From Lactarius indigo (taxonomy: Eukaryota; Basidiomycota; Agaricomycetes; Russulales; Russulaceae), in contig JAFKAC010000001.1 of the NCBI GenBank assembly GCA_025766275.1, forward strand, positions 3,782,001-3,846,000: 64,000 nucleotides of DNA, read 5' to 3'. Position 1 is the stretch's first letter, and the number at the start of each line of letters is the position of its first letter. This document shows, one piece after another, positions 45,475 to 57,000 of this stretch. The notes beneath the pieces are model-generated. The model was not told where the DNA came from, searched no databases, and worked only from the letters and a program-made list of their open reading frames with translations. Made by a program: the position numbers and the translations under genes.

Positions 45475-46704
45475 ATTTGCAATACGGCAAAACGCAACGC
45501 GCGATCCAATTCATTACTTCAAGTTGTGAACAAGGAGCTGGTTAACGTTGGGTCGCGTTCTTCTCCACTCCATCACCCACCGTTCCCGTGCCCGTATCAC
45601 TCCCCCAGCTCCACAGTCGCTCTTCCAATGCCTGCCGCGCAAGGGTGACGAAACCGCATTGCCATCGGCACACGGAAGCTCGACAACTATCCTGATGACA
45701 AACCCCCACTTTGAGATGGTCTGTCGTGGCTCCTTCCTATCGCAGTCTCAAAATATGACGTATGCACTGTCTTTGAACGCGCGGAGGCATGATGCGCGCT
45801 GACACGCACGTGCTCGTGCTCTTCCACCAGATCCCAGACCCCGGGACTATCCACAATAGATGTACCCATACCCCCCACCGAGTTTTCGCAACTGTCGCCC
45901 TTGAACGGCGAATACCTGTTCTTTCACCTTAGCAATGGCGACACCTCTGCGTATTCGAGACATGACTCGAACTGGGGTAGCAGAGTGGCCCAGTGTGCCA
46001 CCAGTCATGAATGCACGGGTACCTGGCCGGCGTGTTCTCGTTTGCTCGTTGGCGGCCATCACCTGTCATCCCCGCCATCTGCCGTCACTCGTTCCTGCGC
46101 ATGCTGATCTTCCTCACCTCGCCATCACATTTCTCGTGATCGTCGGGACGAAGATCGCCATCCAACTCCTTTACAACCGTGGTAATACCGCAGCTACTGT
46201 GATCGAGCGCATTGTCGATATGTCCCAACCAGTCCCTCCTGCGGGCGAGTACATGGGCGAGCGGAGGAGTGGACGTAGAAACGCGAGCACAGATTGGTGC
46301 AAAGTGCGTTGAAGAAAGCCGAGTTTTACGTAGCAGTATATACAATATGGGCCAGAAGCGAAACAAGAGCTCTCGGAGTGATATGCCCGTGTGTAGATGC
46401 ACGATGAAGTCCCTCGGCCGGGAAGTACTCGACAATCTCCCACGATGTCGTCGGTCACAGGAACGTACAACTGACTTATATCGAACAGGAAACGAAAACT
46501 TGGGAAATGTCACGTACATCGGAGACACAAGCGGACTCGGAAACAGCAGCCAAGCCAAGAGTACAATACTACCTGAGTAACAGCATAGTACGTAGCCCCC
46601 TACAACACCATTGCCACTCACTGGCTCCGTTGATTCGTGCACCTGCTGGGCAGGTTCCGTCTTATGTGGAGCATGAATCCACTTACCTCACTTTCCATGA
46701 GTGG
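45475..46704. other. Intergenic, 1.2 kb, uncertain
   Basis: Several medium-length frames occur on the minus strand (for example 46085-46642, 185 codons, and 45847-46062), but none has a recognisable motif. A small minus-strand gene cannot be excluded. Confidence 0.3.
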
Positions 46705-46849
46705 CGCATCGCACTTCCCCCGAAAGGTACTTACGAACTCCCTGTCATGGGGGATTCCTGTCATGGACACTTGGCACCGTCATGTCTCCGAGCTGGCCGC
46801 GCATCATCGCTAGCAATTCGGTCTATAGAGCGAAGTTAGCGTTGCCATT

Positions 46850-47290
46850 TATGCACGCCGCATTCACGAAACTGGATCCAGTAATATTTTTATCGTCGCC
46901 GCCACTGTGCCGCGCGGGACACGACCGAAGAACTGCCTGTCGTCACACACCTCTTCTATCATAGTGTCAATGTGGCGAGGCTTATTTTTGTCCTCCATCC
47001 AAATTTCAAGGGCTTCGCCACCTCAATTCTGGGAAGAACCTTTATTTACCTCTGTTTTGGAGATATCAACCTTCTTGACTTTTTTTCCCCAGTGGCACTG
47101 GCCAACCTTAGTCCCATCCAAATGGTCTTGAATCTCACACGAGCAACATGTGCATATGTACACGGGCACACGGAGCACATGCGTTCGGAATTCGACTTGA
47201 AAGTCGGCGCATGCGAGATCTCAGGCTTGGCGCTCTTTGTTCCCACGTCCGCCCCACTGCTGCACACCAGACCGCATCGCGAACCAACCA
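46850..47290 (-). other. Minus-strand frame remnant conserved in both tandem units
   Basis: Read on the minus strand, this block encodes pieces that correspond to the continuous frame at 50048-50437 in unit B: an IPVYICT/CSCEIQD-like part, LEIWMEDKN and FFGRVPRGT. Here the frame is interrupted by stops and shifts. It may be a dead gene or noncoding DNA that happens to be open in one copy. Confidence 0.35.
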
Positions 47291-47606
47291 GGTTTGCGGC
47301 TATACGTTACCGTCGGCCGCCGCAATTCCGCGGAATATACATGTCGGAGTCCTACTGAAAAATGGGCTCTGCGCCGTTGGGTCTACTTATATGCGTTAGC
47401 TAACCGTATAATGATCCCGGGACGATTTTCTGGCACGGACCTTGTCCCAATCTAGCTCTAAATGGCCACTGTTAGCCTCCCCCGATTCAATTCCCAACTT
47501 AGAAACCCAATGATCCAAAGTGACTGCCGTGGAGGATATATAGCTATACCCCCTCCACCCATCCGTGCAAGCTGACTCTCCAGCCGGTTGTGCAAAGGCG
47601 TTTAGG

Positions 47607-49044
47607 ATGCACTTCTTCGCCCTTTCCCTCGCCAGTTGGGCTGCACCTTTCCCTCCTCCCCTACTGCACCCCCGCCGCGCTATGGAATTCCCCATCCCTT
47701 GTGCCATTGAGTCCTCTAAAACTGAGCCTGGTACGGGCCAACGCGATCAATATCTCCACTCACAGGTCTGCTTGTTCCCTGCTGCTCCTCTCGTTACCGG
47801 AAAAATAACGGATGCCGTCACAGTTGGGAACTCGGTACGCTCGCCGAGGCGCTGACAGAGTTTGAGTGGTCGAAACTCGGAGTATTCTCACCTCACTCTA
47901 TTCCGCCCCCCGCTCGGCTCGCACACAGCCAAGCAGCGGATGTACTGTCAATTGCTGAGACGTACGTGGACATTGCCTCATCGATTTCCGAGGCCGTCAT
48001 ACTGACGTCACCTGGCGGCGGTTTCCTTAAGGGTAGTCGCGGAAAAACCACCGGACTCACTTCCACTCATCAACGGTGACGGCGCAGTCGGCGACCCTGC
48101 TAGTAAGCTATTCTCCACTTCTTGGTTTCCCACGGCCGTTGACTAACCCACACACGTACAGGCATTGGCGTCGCCGTTCTGCTGCGTGACCGGACGCTGC
48201 AAGACCCCGGGAACACAACGTTCGCGGACGCGGCCGCGGGACAGCTGGACTACCTGCTGAACGTCGCACCACGTGCGCCAAACGGGGCCATCTCGCACCG
48301 GCAGAGCCAGGTGCAGCTCTGGGCCGACTTTGTCTACATGGCGCCGCCGTTCATCGCGTACTACGGTGCGCTGGAGGACGGGCCCACTTGCCAAAAGTTA
48401 CTGCAGACGGCGTACGACCAGGTACGGCTGTACCGAGAAGTGTTGTACGACCCGAGTGTCGGGCTCTGGCAGCACATCGCGCTCGGCGATGGGACGGACC
48501 CCTACGCACTGGGGCACGGGCAACGCGTGGGCGGCGGCGGGCGCGCTGCGCGTACTAGTGACGATCAAGGGGTCAAGCGCGGCGCATGCGATGAAATCGC
48601 AGCAGAACGACCTTGTGCGATGGGTGGGAGAGATTCTGGATGGTGCTTGGAAGTTTCAGGTATGTATTGTCGCTTCTCTCGTGCTCGCCGTCTTTTGAGT
48701 CGGTTCGTCACGAACAGCTAGAGAATGGCACGCTCTTGAACTACCTCGACCAACCAGACTCATTCCCCGACTCGTCCTCGACGGCGTTGATGGCTGCATC
48801 GACGTTCCGTTGGGCGAGCATCACAGGAAACGATACACACATCCCTGCGGCGACCCGTGCGCTGCGGCTGATCCGAGCCAACCTAGACAATCAAGGGTGG
48901 CTGCTCGATACGGTCGACCCCGAGACGTTCTCGTCGCCAAGTCCACCTGGGGTACACAGTCCGGAGGGACAATCGTTCGTGCTGTTGCTGGAAGCGGCAT
49001 TGGCCGCGTGGCTAGCCGTGGGAGAAGCATTGAATCTAATCTAG
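47607..49044 (+). CDS. Six-hairpin glycosidase, GH105-like, copy 2
   Basis: Paralogue of the gene at 11.3 kb with the same exon order. The start region (MHFFALSLASWAAPFPPP) is signal-like but the frame is disturbed before SWELGTLAEALTEFEW near 47823. Then come FSPHSIPPPARLAHSQAADV, LSIAET, after an intron PPDSLPLINGDGAVGDPAS, then LLNVAPRAPNGAISHRQSQV, QLWADFVYMAPPFIAYYGAL, LLQTAYDQVRLYREVLYDPS, a WGTGNAWAAAG loop near 48509, QQNDLVRWVGEILDGAWKFQ, and NYLDQPDSFPDSSSTALMAA. Blocks are better preserved than in copy 3. A frame change near 48505 falls between DPYALG and GNAWAAAG. Promoter: TATA-like tatatag at about 47537. Secretion and pectin-fragment cleavage are inferred from family only. Confidence 0.6.
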
Positions 49045-49339
49045 GACTAAGAGAGAACCCACCGCACTTGTAGACAGTCCGACGCACTACTCAGGTCTCT
49101 CCCTCTTTTGTAATTTATTTGTCCACGTTTCGGTTCTACTATAGTAAATTAAGCAAGAAGTCCGATCTTGTAGTATAGCCAGGTCCATAGCTGTAGGCTT
49201 CATGTCAGTGACGGAGGCGGGAGATCGCCCTGACTCATTGTCGGCACTTGTCTCGCTCGCTCGAGGACAAAGTAAAAAAAATGACCCACATTAATGGGCG
49301 AAGAAAGAAACGTCGGACTAGTTGGTTGACACATTCAGA

Positions 49340-49860
49340 GGGGTGAACAGCGGTTGGAGGACGTTCTTTGAGAGCCACTGCCCCGCTCTCCGTTTTTCGG
49401 CTCGGTATAGCGCCGAGAGGGAGGGGACCGGCGCATAATAGTGCATGGAAGTGTACTAGCTCTTGTGCATAGTAATAGGCGAGGGCGAGAAGAAAAAAAT
49501 TAAGCTGGCGGACTGCATAGAAAATAGGCGGAAGTACGGATTGCTCCTCGAGTGGGGATGAGGGGTTTGCGTTTCCGAGGCGGGGTCGCGACGGGTGGGT
49601 GCGGCGGTCCCGGAGCGAGCAGGTGAAGGTCGGAAAATAATAACGGTGTTTGGACTACGGGAAATAGGAACGAGCACGTGCCGCCTCTTGCTGTCGTCGC
49701 TCCGGCAGAGACCGGCCACATTCCTCGGCCTGACTGTTACAGTACTGAATCGTTAAGTTGAAGATTTGGGTCTTCAGATGTGTTTGACACGTTGTACATG
49801 CTATCAGGCCTATATGTTCAAGTTATGTTCTACGCCATCATTTGGGCCATCAGTCAACAT
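49340..49860 (+). pseudogene. Crinkler gene fragment, split by an insertion
   Basis: Two pieces match the Crinkler middle domain of 43.37-43.51 kb. 49345-49371 resembles the cagttggaggac part, and 49716-49860 resembles cattccttgggctgactgtt, the intron word agatgtgtttgacac, and ttctatgccatcat. The match includes intron sequence, so the fragment came from genomic DNA, not from an mRNA. The two pieces are separated by about 345 bases absent from the intact gene. Confidence 0.6.
49372..49716. mobile_element. About 345-bp insertion in the Crinkler fragment
   Basis: This segment interrupts two pieces that are contiguous in the intact Crinkler gene. It encodes no recognisable protein, although the minus strand is open for about 87 codons. 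No terminal inverted repeats or target duplication could be confirmed by eye, so a nonautonomous element is only one reading. Confidence 0.35.
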
Positions 49861-50047
49861 GATCAGCAAAACAAACTGTAATTACTTGTAACAACTTGCA
49901 GGTTGAACTTCCGCAAGTAGTCCGAGCCTCGCATCGCACTTCCCCCGAAAGGTACTGAACTTAATCGACTCACTGTCACTGGGAGACTATCACGTCTCAT
50001 CATAGATGGCACCCTGTGCGGCACGTCATCGCTAGTAAGTCGGTTTA

Positions 50048-50437
50048 TTAAGCGGAAGTTAGGACTTGCCATTTATGCATGCCGCACTTACGACACTGGG
50101 TCAGCAATCCTTTTATTGTCGTACCGAGCGGAACACGACCGAAGAAATGCCTGTTGTCACCCCTCTCCCACCCTTCCACATCAATGTAGCGAGGCTCATT
50201 TTTATCGTTCTTATCCTCCATCCAAATTTCAAGGGTTCCGCCACTACAATTCTGGGAAGAGCCTTTATTGCTTCTGTTCTGGGGCGATGCACCTTCTTGT
50301 CGTTTCTCCTGGAGGCACTGGCCGATCTCAGTCCCGTCCTGGTGGCACTCTCGAATCCCGCACGAGGAAAGTGTGCATGTGTACACAGGCCCACGGAACA
50401 CGAGCGTTTGGCATTCGACTTCAGAGTTGGCCCACAC
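50048..50437 (-). CDS. Hypothetical protein frame in unit B
   Basis: A continuous 129-codon minus-strand frame that is the more intact member of a pair (see unit A). It contains VECQTLVFRGPVYTCT, CHQDGTEIGQC, TLEIWMEDKND and FFGRVPLGTTIKGLL. It is Cys-rich and matches no family I recognise. It runs away from the glycosidase promoter, so it could be a divergent gene or a chance frame. Confidence 0.25.
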   Translation of the reverse strand: MWANSEVECQTLVFRGPVYTCTLSSCGIRECHQDGTEIGQCLQEKRQEGASPQNRSNKGSSQNCSGGTLEIWMEDKNDKNEPRYIDVEGWERGDNRHFFGRVPLGTTIKGLLTQCRKCGMHKWQVLTSA

Positions 50438-50879
50438 CAGCCTTTATGCTACGTCCGCCCCACCTCACTGCTACCACACCAGACGACATCGTGGAACAAC
50501 CAGGTTTGCGGTTGTACGTTACAATCTACATTGTCGGCCACCGCAACACTGCGGAATATACGTTTCAGGGTCTTTCTGATTGCGGGGGAAATGTGCACTG
50601 CCCATTGCGCCATATGCGTCATCTAACCGTACCAACTACGTATGCGATCCTGGGACTGATATTCTGGTACTGCACGTGCAGTCAGATGAGGACGATTGTG
50701 GACTTGGTCCCAATCAGGCTCTAATTGGCCACTGTCGGTCTCCCCCGATACAATTCCAAATCAGGAGCCCAATGATCCAAAAGTGACCGCCAGTGGAAGA
50801 TGTATAACTGTAACCCTTTCCATCTGTGTTCGCCGACTCGTCAGCTGGTTGCCGCAAAGGCGTTCAGGGATCCACTCCT

Positions 50880-52250
50880 TCGTCCTTTCCCTCGCCGCTG
50901 GGCTGCACCTTTCTCTCCTCCCCTACTACACCCCGCGGCGCTTATATGGTTCTCCAGTTGCCTGCGCCATTGAGCCTCAAAAGCAGAGAAAAATCCGAGC
51001 CAACGCGATTAAGGATCTCCACTCATCTGTCTGCTCGTTCCCCCCTGCTCCTCTCGAAAGCGACAAGATAACTGGATGTCGTCACAGCTGGGAATTCGGT
51101 ACACTTAGCTGGGATACTGACAGGGGTTGAGTGGCCAAAGCTCGGAGTATTCTCACCTCACTCTATTCCGCCCCACGCTCTACTCGTGCCTGACGAGGCA
51201 GCGGATGTGCTATCAATCGCGTCTCATCGATTCCCTCGGGGACGATATAGACCGTTATGTTGATGTCACTGATGGCGGTTTCCTTGAGAGTAGTCGCGCA
51301 AAACCCACCGGGATCACTTCCAACTCCACGTGTCAACGGTTACGATGCGGTTGGCGATGATCCTGCTAGTAAGCTATTCTCCACTTCCTGATTTCCCACG
51401 GCCATTGGCTAACACGCACACGCGCAGGGATTGGCGTCTCCGTTCTGCTGCGTAACTGGACGCTGCACGTCCCCGGTACGACGATCGCGGCTGCAACTCC
51501 GGGACAGCTGGACTGCCTGCTGAACGTCGCACCGCGTGCGCCAAACGGGGCCATCTTTCACCGGGGGAGCCAGGGCGGACCTTGTGTACATCGCGCCGCC
51601 TACTACGGTGCGCTGGAGGGCGGGCCCTCTGGCCAAAAGTTGCTGCAGCGTGCGACCAGGTGCGGCTGTATAGGGGATGTGCTGTACGACCCGAGCGTCG
51701 GGCTCTGGCAGCCATCGCGCTCGGCGACAAGGCGGGCCCCTCTTATGGAGGCACAGGCAACGCGTGGGCGGCGGCGGGTGCGTTGCGCGTGGTTGCGACG
51801 ATCAAAGGGTCGAGCGCGGTGTCCGCGGTGCAATCACAGCAGAGCGACCTCGTGGAGTGGGTGGCGGAGATCCTGATAGGCGCTTGGCAACACCAGGTGT
51901 GTATCGTCATTTCTCTCGTGCGCGCCGCCCTCTGAGTTAATTCAAACGAACAGCTGAAGAATAGCACGCTCCTTAACTACCTCAATAAACTAGACTCGTT
52001 CGCCGACTCGTCCTCGACGGTACTGCTGGCCGCGTCGACGTTCCGTTGGGGCGAGTATCACGGGGAAACGACACGTACATCCCCTGGGCGATCGATGCGC
52101 TGGAACTGGTCCGGGCCAACCTCGACGATCAAGGGCGGTTGTCCGACACGGTCAACCCTGTGACGTTCTCGTCGCCAAATCCACCCGGGACATACAGTCC
52201 CGAGGGGCAATCGTTCGTGCTCTTGCTGGAAGCTGCAGTGGCCGCGTGAC
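50880..52250 (+). pseudogene. Six-hairpin glycosidase, copy 3, decayed
   Basis: Collinear with copy 2 but strongly damaged. The SWELGTL block lies in a frame with stops (51085-51120). The segment matching the barrel is deleted or shifted near 51565 where the QVQLWADF block is lost, retaining only ADLVYIA. The GNAWAAAGALRVVATIKGSS part (51756-51816), QQSDLVEWVAEILIGAWQHQ, and NPPGTYSPEGQSFVLLLEAA near 52180 survive. Unlike most frame breaks in this window, this copy has lost conserved residues as well. Confidence 0.75.
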
Positions 52251-52570
52251 TACCGTGGGAGAAGCATTGAATCTAATCTAGGGCTGAGGAAGAACCCACC
52301 GCCCATGTAGACGGTCTACCCGCAGATCTCTCCCCTCTTTTGTAATTTATCTGTCCACGTTTCGGTGCTACTAAATTAAGCAAGAAGCTCCGATCTTGCG
52401 GTGTGACCAGGTCCATAGCCGACCGGGCTTTGTGTCAGAATAAGGCAGAGGCGGGAGATCGCGCTGCCAAGACTTGTCGATACACGCCTCGCTCGCTCGA
52501 GAACATGATAAGACACGACCCACATCGAAGAGAGAGACGTCGGACCATTGCGTTGACTTTACGGACTATT

Positions 52571-52773
52571 ACGGACATTACAATTACAGATGTTGCGCCC
52601 AAATTGCCACGATTACATAATGATTGTTCACGGTACGTACGGGCACCGAAACTGTCCCCCGTCGTCACCACGGAGGCTGTTCACTTTGTCTCTTTCTCTT
52701 TCTCCTGACCACCATCCCCCCCCTCCCCTTGCCGTCCTTCGGTGATTCGGTTCGGACACCCTCTTCTTGCACG
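52571..52773. other. Intergenic, short
   Basis: Pyrimidine-rich sequence before a small predicted membrane protein gene; nothing else seen. Confidence 0.35.
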
Positions 52774-53272
52774 ATGCTCATCATGCTCGTTGCGTTCCTC
52801 GTGGCAGCCTTTGCCATCCTATGCATCCGAGTCCCCTCGGTATGGTTCGCGCTCATGGCCACAGACGAACCATCAGATGCCCGCGAGCTCAGCCTCGTCG
52901 TTGCCTCTCGTGCGTCCCACCTCCCTCCACTCCACACTCTCTCCACCCTCCACGAGGTGCTCACACCAGCGCCCCTTACCCCGGGGTACCCCACAGGCAA
53001 CCCTTTCCGTGAAAGTGGCCCCCCGGCATGCATGGCCAAACTCATCATGATGCGTCACAAAGTACGAAACCTCCTTCCTATCGCGCGGATCCCCCGCGCA
53101 CACTTAACTTACTCTCGCTTCGCCGCAGTTGAACCAGGCCAACACGCGCAGACGCCGCACGAGCGCGACCGCACCGCGCTCTGCACCACGCCAGTTCGCA
53201 TTGCCAGCACCGCGCCAACGGGCTGCCCCGTGGATGCGCATGCCCAAGCATTTTGGGCTGCAGCACCACTAG
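52774..53272 (+). CDS. Hypothetical small membrane-anchored protein
   Basis: Two exons (52774-53061 and 53129-53272) joined by a GT-AG intron of 67 bases give a 143-residue protein with no frame break. Residues 2-22 (LIMLVAFLVAAFAILCIRVP) form a likely membrane anchor or signal. The rest is Ser/Pro-rich, and the second exon is strongly basic (NQANTRRRRTSAT). No family is recognised. Without the intron the frame also stays open to 53307 with a different tail, so the model is provisional. Confidence 0.4.
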
Positions 53273-54089
53273 CCGATCTCCCCGATGCCTGGTCCTCGAT
53301 CCCATGACCCCACGACAACGACGAACTCATCTAAGATGCCCGCGCTACCCTCCTCATTTGTTCTTATTTATCTTGGATTTTTTTTTTCCATTCTATACCC
53401 AAACCTTACTTACCCGCCATCCTAGACCTAAGTCCCCATATTCCCCTTGCCCTGAACCAGAAATCATTGGTTGACTGTTGACGGTGATGATTATGTTCTC
53501 ACATCCCGTTCTTGTATGATTTACACTACGACGTCTTCACTTATATTCTCTCTTTGCCCAATTCGGTTCGTCGCATGCTCGAGTCTTGCCCTCATGCTTA
53601 GCTTGCGGGGCATGTATGCATGCGGCTGTAAAACGGGACTTTTGTTTATTTTGTTTTTCGAATCTTTTCTTTCCCCATGTTGTCCCTTTGTTTATTTCTC
53701 GCAGAGGAGGAATGGCGAATTGCTACTGAAAGAGCAAGTATAAAAAAAAATGGGAATACAGCCTTTTGTTGTGACAAAATGTTAAGGTGATGTGGACAAA
53801 GAGAAATAGGGTGTAGGGACAACAGGGTGATTACATGAGTGAGGTAATTACGAGAAGAAAAAAATGATATGGAATCATCAATGCCGAGACGTTTTTGGGG
53901 TAACAGCGGTTCGAAAGCGAGGCCATCAGATGCATCAGAGCCACAGAAAAGAAAAACGAAGCCGTTCCACACCACGACCTGCCGGTCAACAACCGCACAC
54001 CTCACAGGAGAGGCGGCCACTGGACCCAGGAACGTGGCCAATGCTGTAACTTCCATAAAACCGACCAACCAAAACAAAACAAGAATGCT
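53273..54089. other. Intergenic, 0.8 kb
   Basis: Convergent flank between the small membrane protein gene and Mrc1. AT-rich with T runs near 53380 and an A run near 53743; no gene recognised. Confidence 0.4.
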
Positions 54090-57000
54090 TCAGGCGCCGA
54101 ACCGAGCACTCCGGTCCGCAACAGCCGACAGCGCACTCGCCGTCTTGCGCACAGGTGCAGGCGCCGCTTGCTGCGCCCCTCTTTGCTGGCGGCTGTCTCG
54201 TCGACTTGGCGGCGGTAGTGCCGCGTGTACGGTGATGACCCGTGACGGCCGCACCGGCCCCGGCAGCGTTGCCTGTTCCGGAGCGGTGGTGCCGGCTGCT
54301 TGCAGCCTTCGTCGTTCGCCCATCGTTTCATGCGTTGCGCGTATGTCGGGTCGTTCTGCTCGTCGGCGTGTATACGGTGCTGTAAAAAAAACATTAAAAA
54401 TAAAAATGGAAGGGGAAAGTGGGGGACGTACGAGGGAGAGCACGTCCATGTCTGCGTCTACGGGTATGGACTGTGCGGGTGGTGGCGCTTTGTTGGGCGC
54501 AGAGGTTGCCATGCGCACGCGCATGTGCAGCGCCGTAGCTCCCTCGTCGGGGTCTTGGTCTACCCAGGACACGTCCTCCGGGTCGTGTTCCTGATGTTCC
54601 TAAGCGCAGGTTGGACGGTCGGTCGAGTGGCCGTGAGAGGAATAGAAAAGAAGGCGTACCTCCTTGCCGCGCGCAATATCTCGCAGCCGATTGTGCACCT
54701 CTGCAATGGATATCTCCTCAGCAGCATCGTCCGGCGCAGCCATCTCCACGTCCATATCCTCGTCCGCATCCTCCACTACGCCCGCCCTCCTCGCCATCTC
54801 CCGTTCTCTCTTCTCCATCGCCGGTCCTGGTTTTTCTTCCTGAACGTCATTACCATCGCCCGTCCTCGCCCTCATCCCGGATCCAGATGCGCAAACTCAG
54901 TCCGTGTCGTCGAGGAGCCCCATCTGGTATGTCGCGTGGAATGGTGCCGTTGCCGGATCGCGCGCAAGCGCGTCGAGCGTGTCCCCCTCGACGCGTCGTT
55001 TCTTCGCGAGCCGCCGACGCAGCGCGCGCGCCTCGTCGTCTGATGATTCGTCGTCCGACGCGTCTGATCCCAGAAGCCCTCCCGCACCACCGCGGCGGCG
55101 GCGCGTGCGTCGCTTTGCCCGCGACGACGTCGTTCACCTTCTTTCTCGAGACGTTCGTCGTCCTCAGTTCTGCTGTTCTCTGCATCGCACAGTCATGAGT
55201 ATACTGACGACGCACGAAGAGAGAAGAGGAGAGACGCACAGGTGTTTCTCGAGGACTTTAGACTTTGCGAGCGCCGACTCGTCCATCTGCGCGTCGTCCA
55301 CGAGGTCCTTGACGACCCCATCTACATCATGTTCGTCGTCTTCAGTCGTCATCATCGCCGTTTTTCTTTCGCACCCCTCCAAACCCGAGCATGTCATCTT
55401 CGTCCGACTCGACCGCCTGGTCCTCCACGAACTCAGAACGCTTCTTCGCCTTGGCCTTCTCGCTTTCACGATGCACCGCCGTCTTGGCGCCCAACATGAG
55501 CTCGGAAAACGCCGTCCGCCCCTGCATCATCATCGCCGCCGGCACGGCCCCACCCTTCGTCTTCGCAGGGGAAGGCGATGGCGACGGCGACAACGACTGA
55601 CCGCGCGAGTACGCATATCGTCTTACCGACCCCTGTCACTGGCGCTTCCGGGCTCGTCTGTGCACGGCGCAGGCGGCGCAGCGGCTCCTCGCCCGACAGA
55701 CGACACGGGCGACGTCTCCTGCGAGCGTGCTGAGTGGCTGGCGCGCAGTGAGCGGGCTCGACGCGGCGGTCCCTGAGTGAGCTGTACCTAGTGCGCCGTC
55801 CGAATGTGTGCGCAGGAGCGCGTCATATGGGCGCTGTGACTGGCGACGGTCTGTACACGAGCGGGCTCGAGCTCCCCTCAGGGCGGGTCTGCGTCAGGAA
55901 CCTGTTCACAGTCCCCGTCTGCATCAGCGGGACGATCGAATGGAGTTGAACGGGGACGGCGCACCCGTTCTCGGTGATGTACAACTCGCGTCTCGGACGG
56001 GACGACGCGGGCTGCGCAGCTTGGATCACGTACTCCTGTTCCTTCTCGAATATCGCGGCTGCCTCCGCACGCAGTTGGTCATCGACCTCCAGCGCAGGCT
56101 GGCAGAGCCGCAGCCTGTGCATCGAAAGTGAGCGAAAGCTCGTCTGCGCCGCGGCGCAGAGCAGCGAAGCCACCTGCGGCGCCAGTCACAGACCCCGGTA
56201 TATCCTGTGTATGTGCTGTTAGCGTGTTGTACAGCAATGTGAAGTCGTCGTACCTGTGTCTGCTCGAATGCTTGTGATAGGCCACCCAAAGCCGGCTTAA
56301 ATTCTACGAGCCCAGGATCGGCATCCCCTCGCGTCGCGCCATCGTCCCCGCCCTGGGGCGCCGGCGCGCTGTCCTCTTCTTCCTCGAACATCTGTGACAG
56401 ACCCCGCTTCCCACTTTCCCCAAACACCCGCACGGGCGTCGGGCTTGACAAGCGGCGGAGTGCCTCGTCGCGTGCCTTTGCTGGCGACGGCTGTGAACGT
56501 GAAAGGGTCGTCTTCACCCAGCAGCAGCCGGCAGCGGTTGCACAGTAGCTCTCGTGCCTAGCAGGTCGTCGAACAGTACGCGTGCCCCTTGGACAGGCGC
56601 AGAGCTCAGCTGGCGCGCGGCACACGACCGCGCGGTTCTCCTTGTCCGTGTCGTTGCCGCTCACGTCCGGGTCGTTTTCTTTTTCCTCTCCGTGGTCGGG
56701 GGCGGAGTGGCGAGAGGGCCACGGGGACGTGAATGCAGGCGATGGGAGGTCTGGGAGGCTGAGCTGGTGGCGGGATGTACATCCTCCTTCCGTGGCACTT
56801 CTCGGCGCCCGACTCGGCACCCTCGTCGTCGTCGGAGCCGATGATGGCGCGGCAGGGTCGTGCGCCACGCGGACGGCGTAGACGTACGTCGTCGGGTGCA
56901 CTCGACTCCATTTCCTGAATCAGGTATCCGCCGCCTCTTCCGCGGCACGATGTTCATCCTCGTGCACCATGTCCTCGTTAGCAGGCGGTCTTCTGGCTAT

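Larger units (their letters stand above)
46705..49330 (+). repeat. Tandem duplication unit A (glycosidase copy 2)
   Basis: Matches 49925-52570 in the same orientation. Shared words include cgcacttcccccgaaaggtact, the run around atccaaatttcaagggcttcgcc, and downstream of the gene tttgtaatttat.tgtccacg and the aaattaagcaagaag block. The unit contains a noncoding or old minus-strand block (46.7-47.4 kb), the promoter and the glycosidase. Confidence 0.85.
49925..52570 (+). repeat. Tandem duplication unit B (decayed glycosidase)
   Basis: Second unit of the tandem duplication, collinear with 46705-49330. It is separated from unit A by the Crinkler fragment with its insertion. Confidence 0.85.

Noticed and set aside
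46085..46642. 185-codon minus-strand frame with hydrophobic stretch
   Set aside because: No motif, no counterpart in the duplicated unit, and no clear splice partners.
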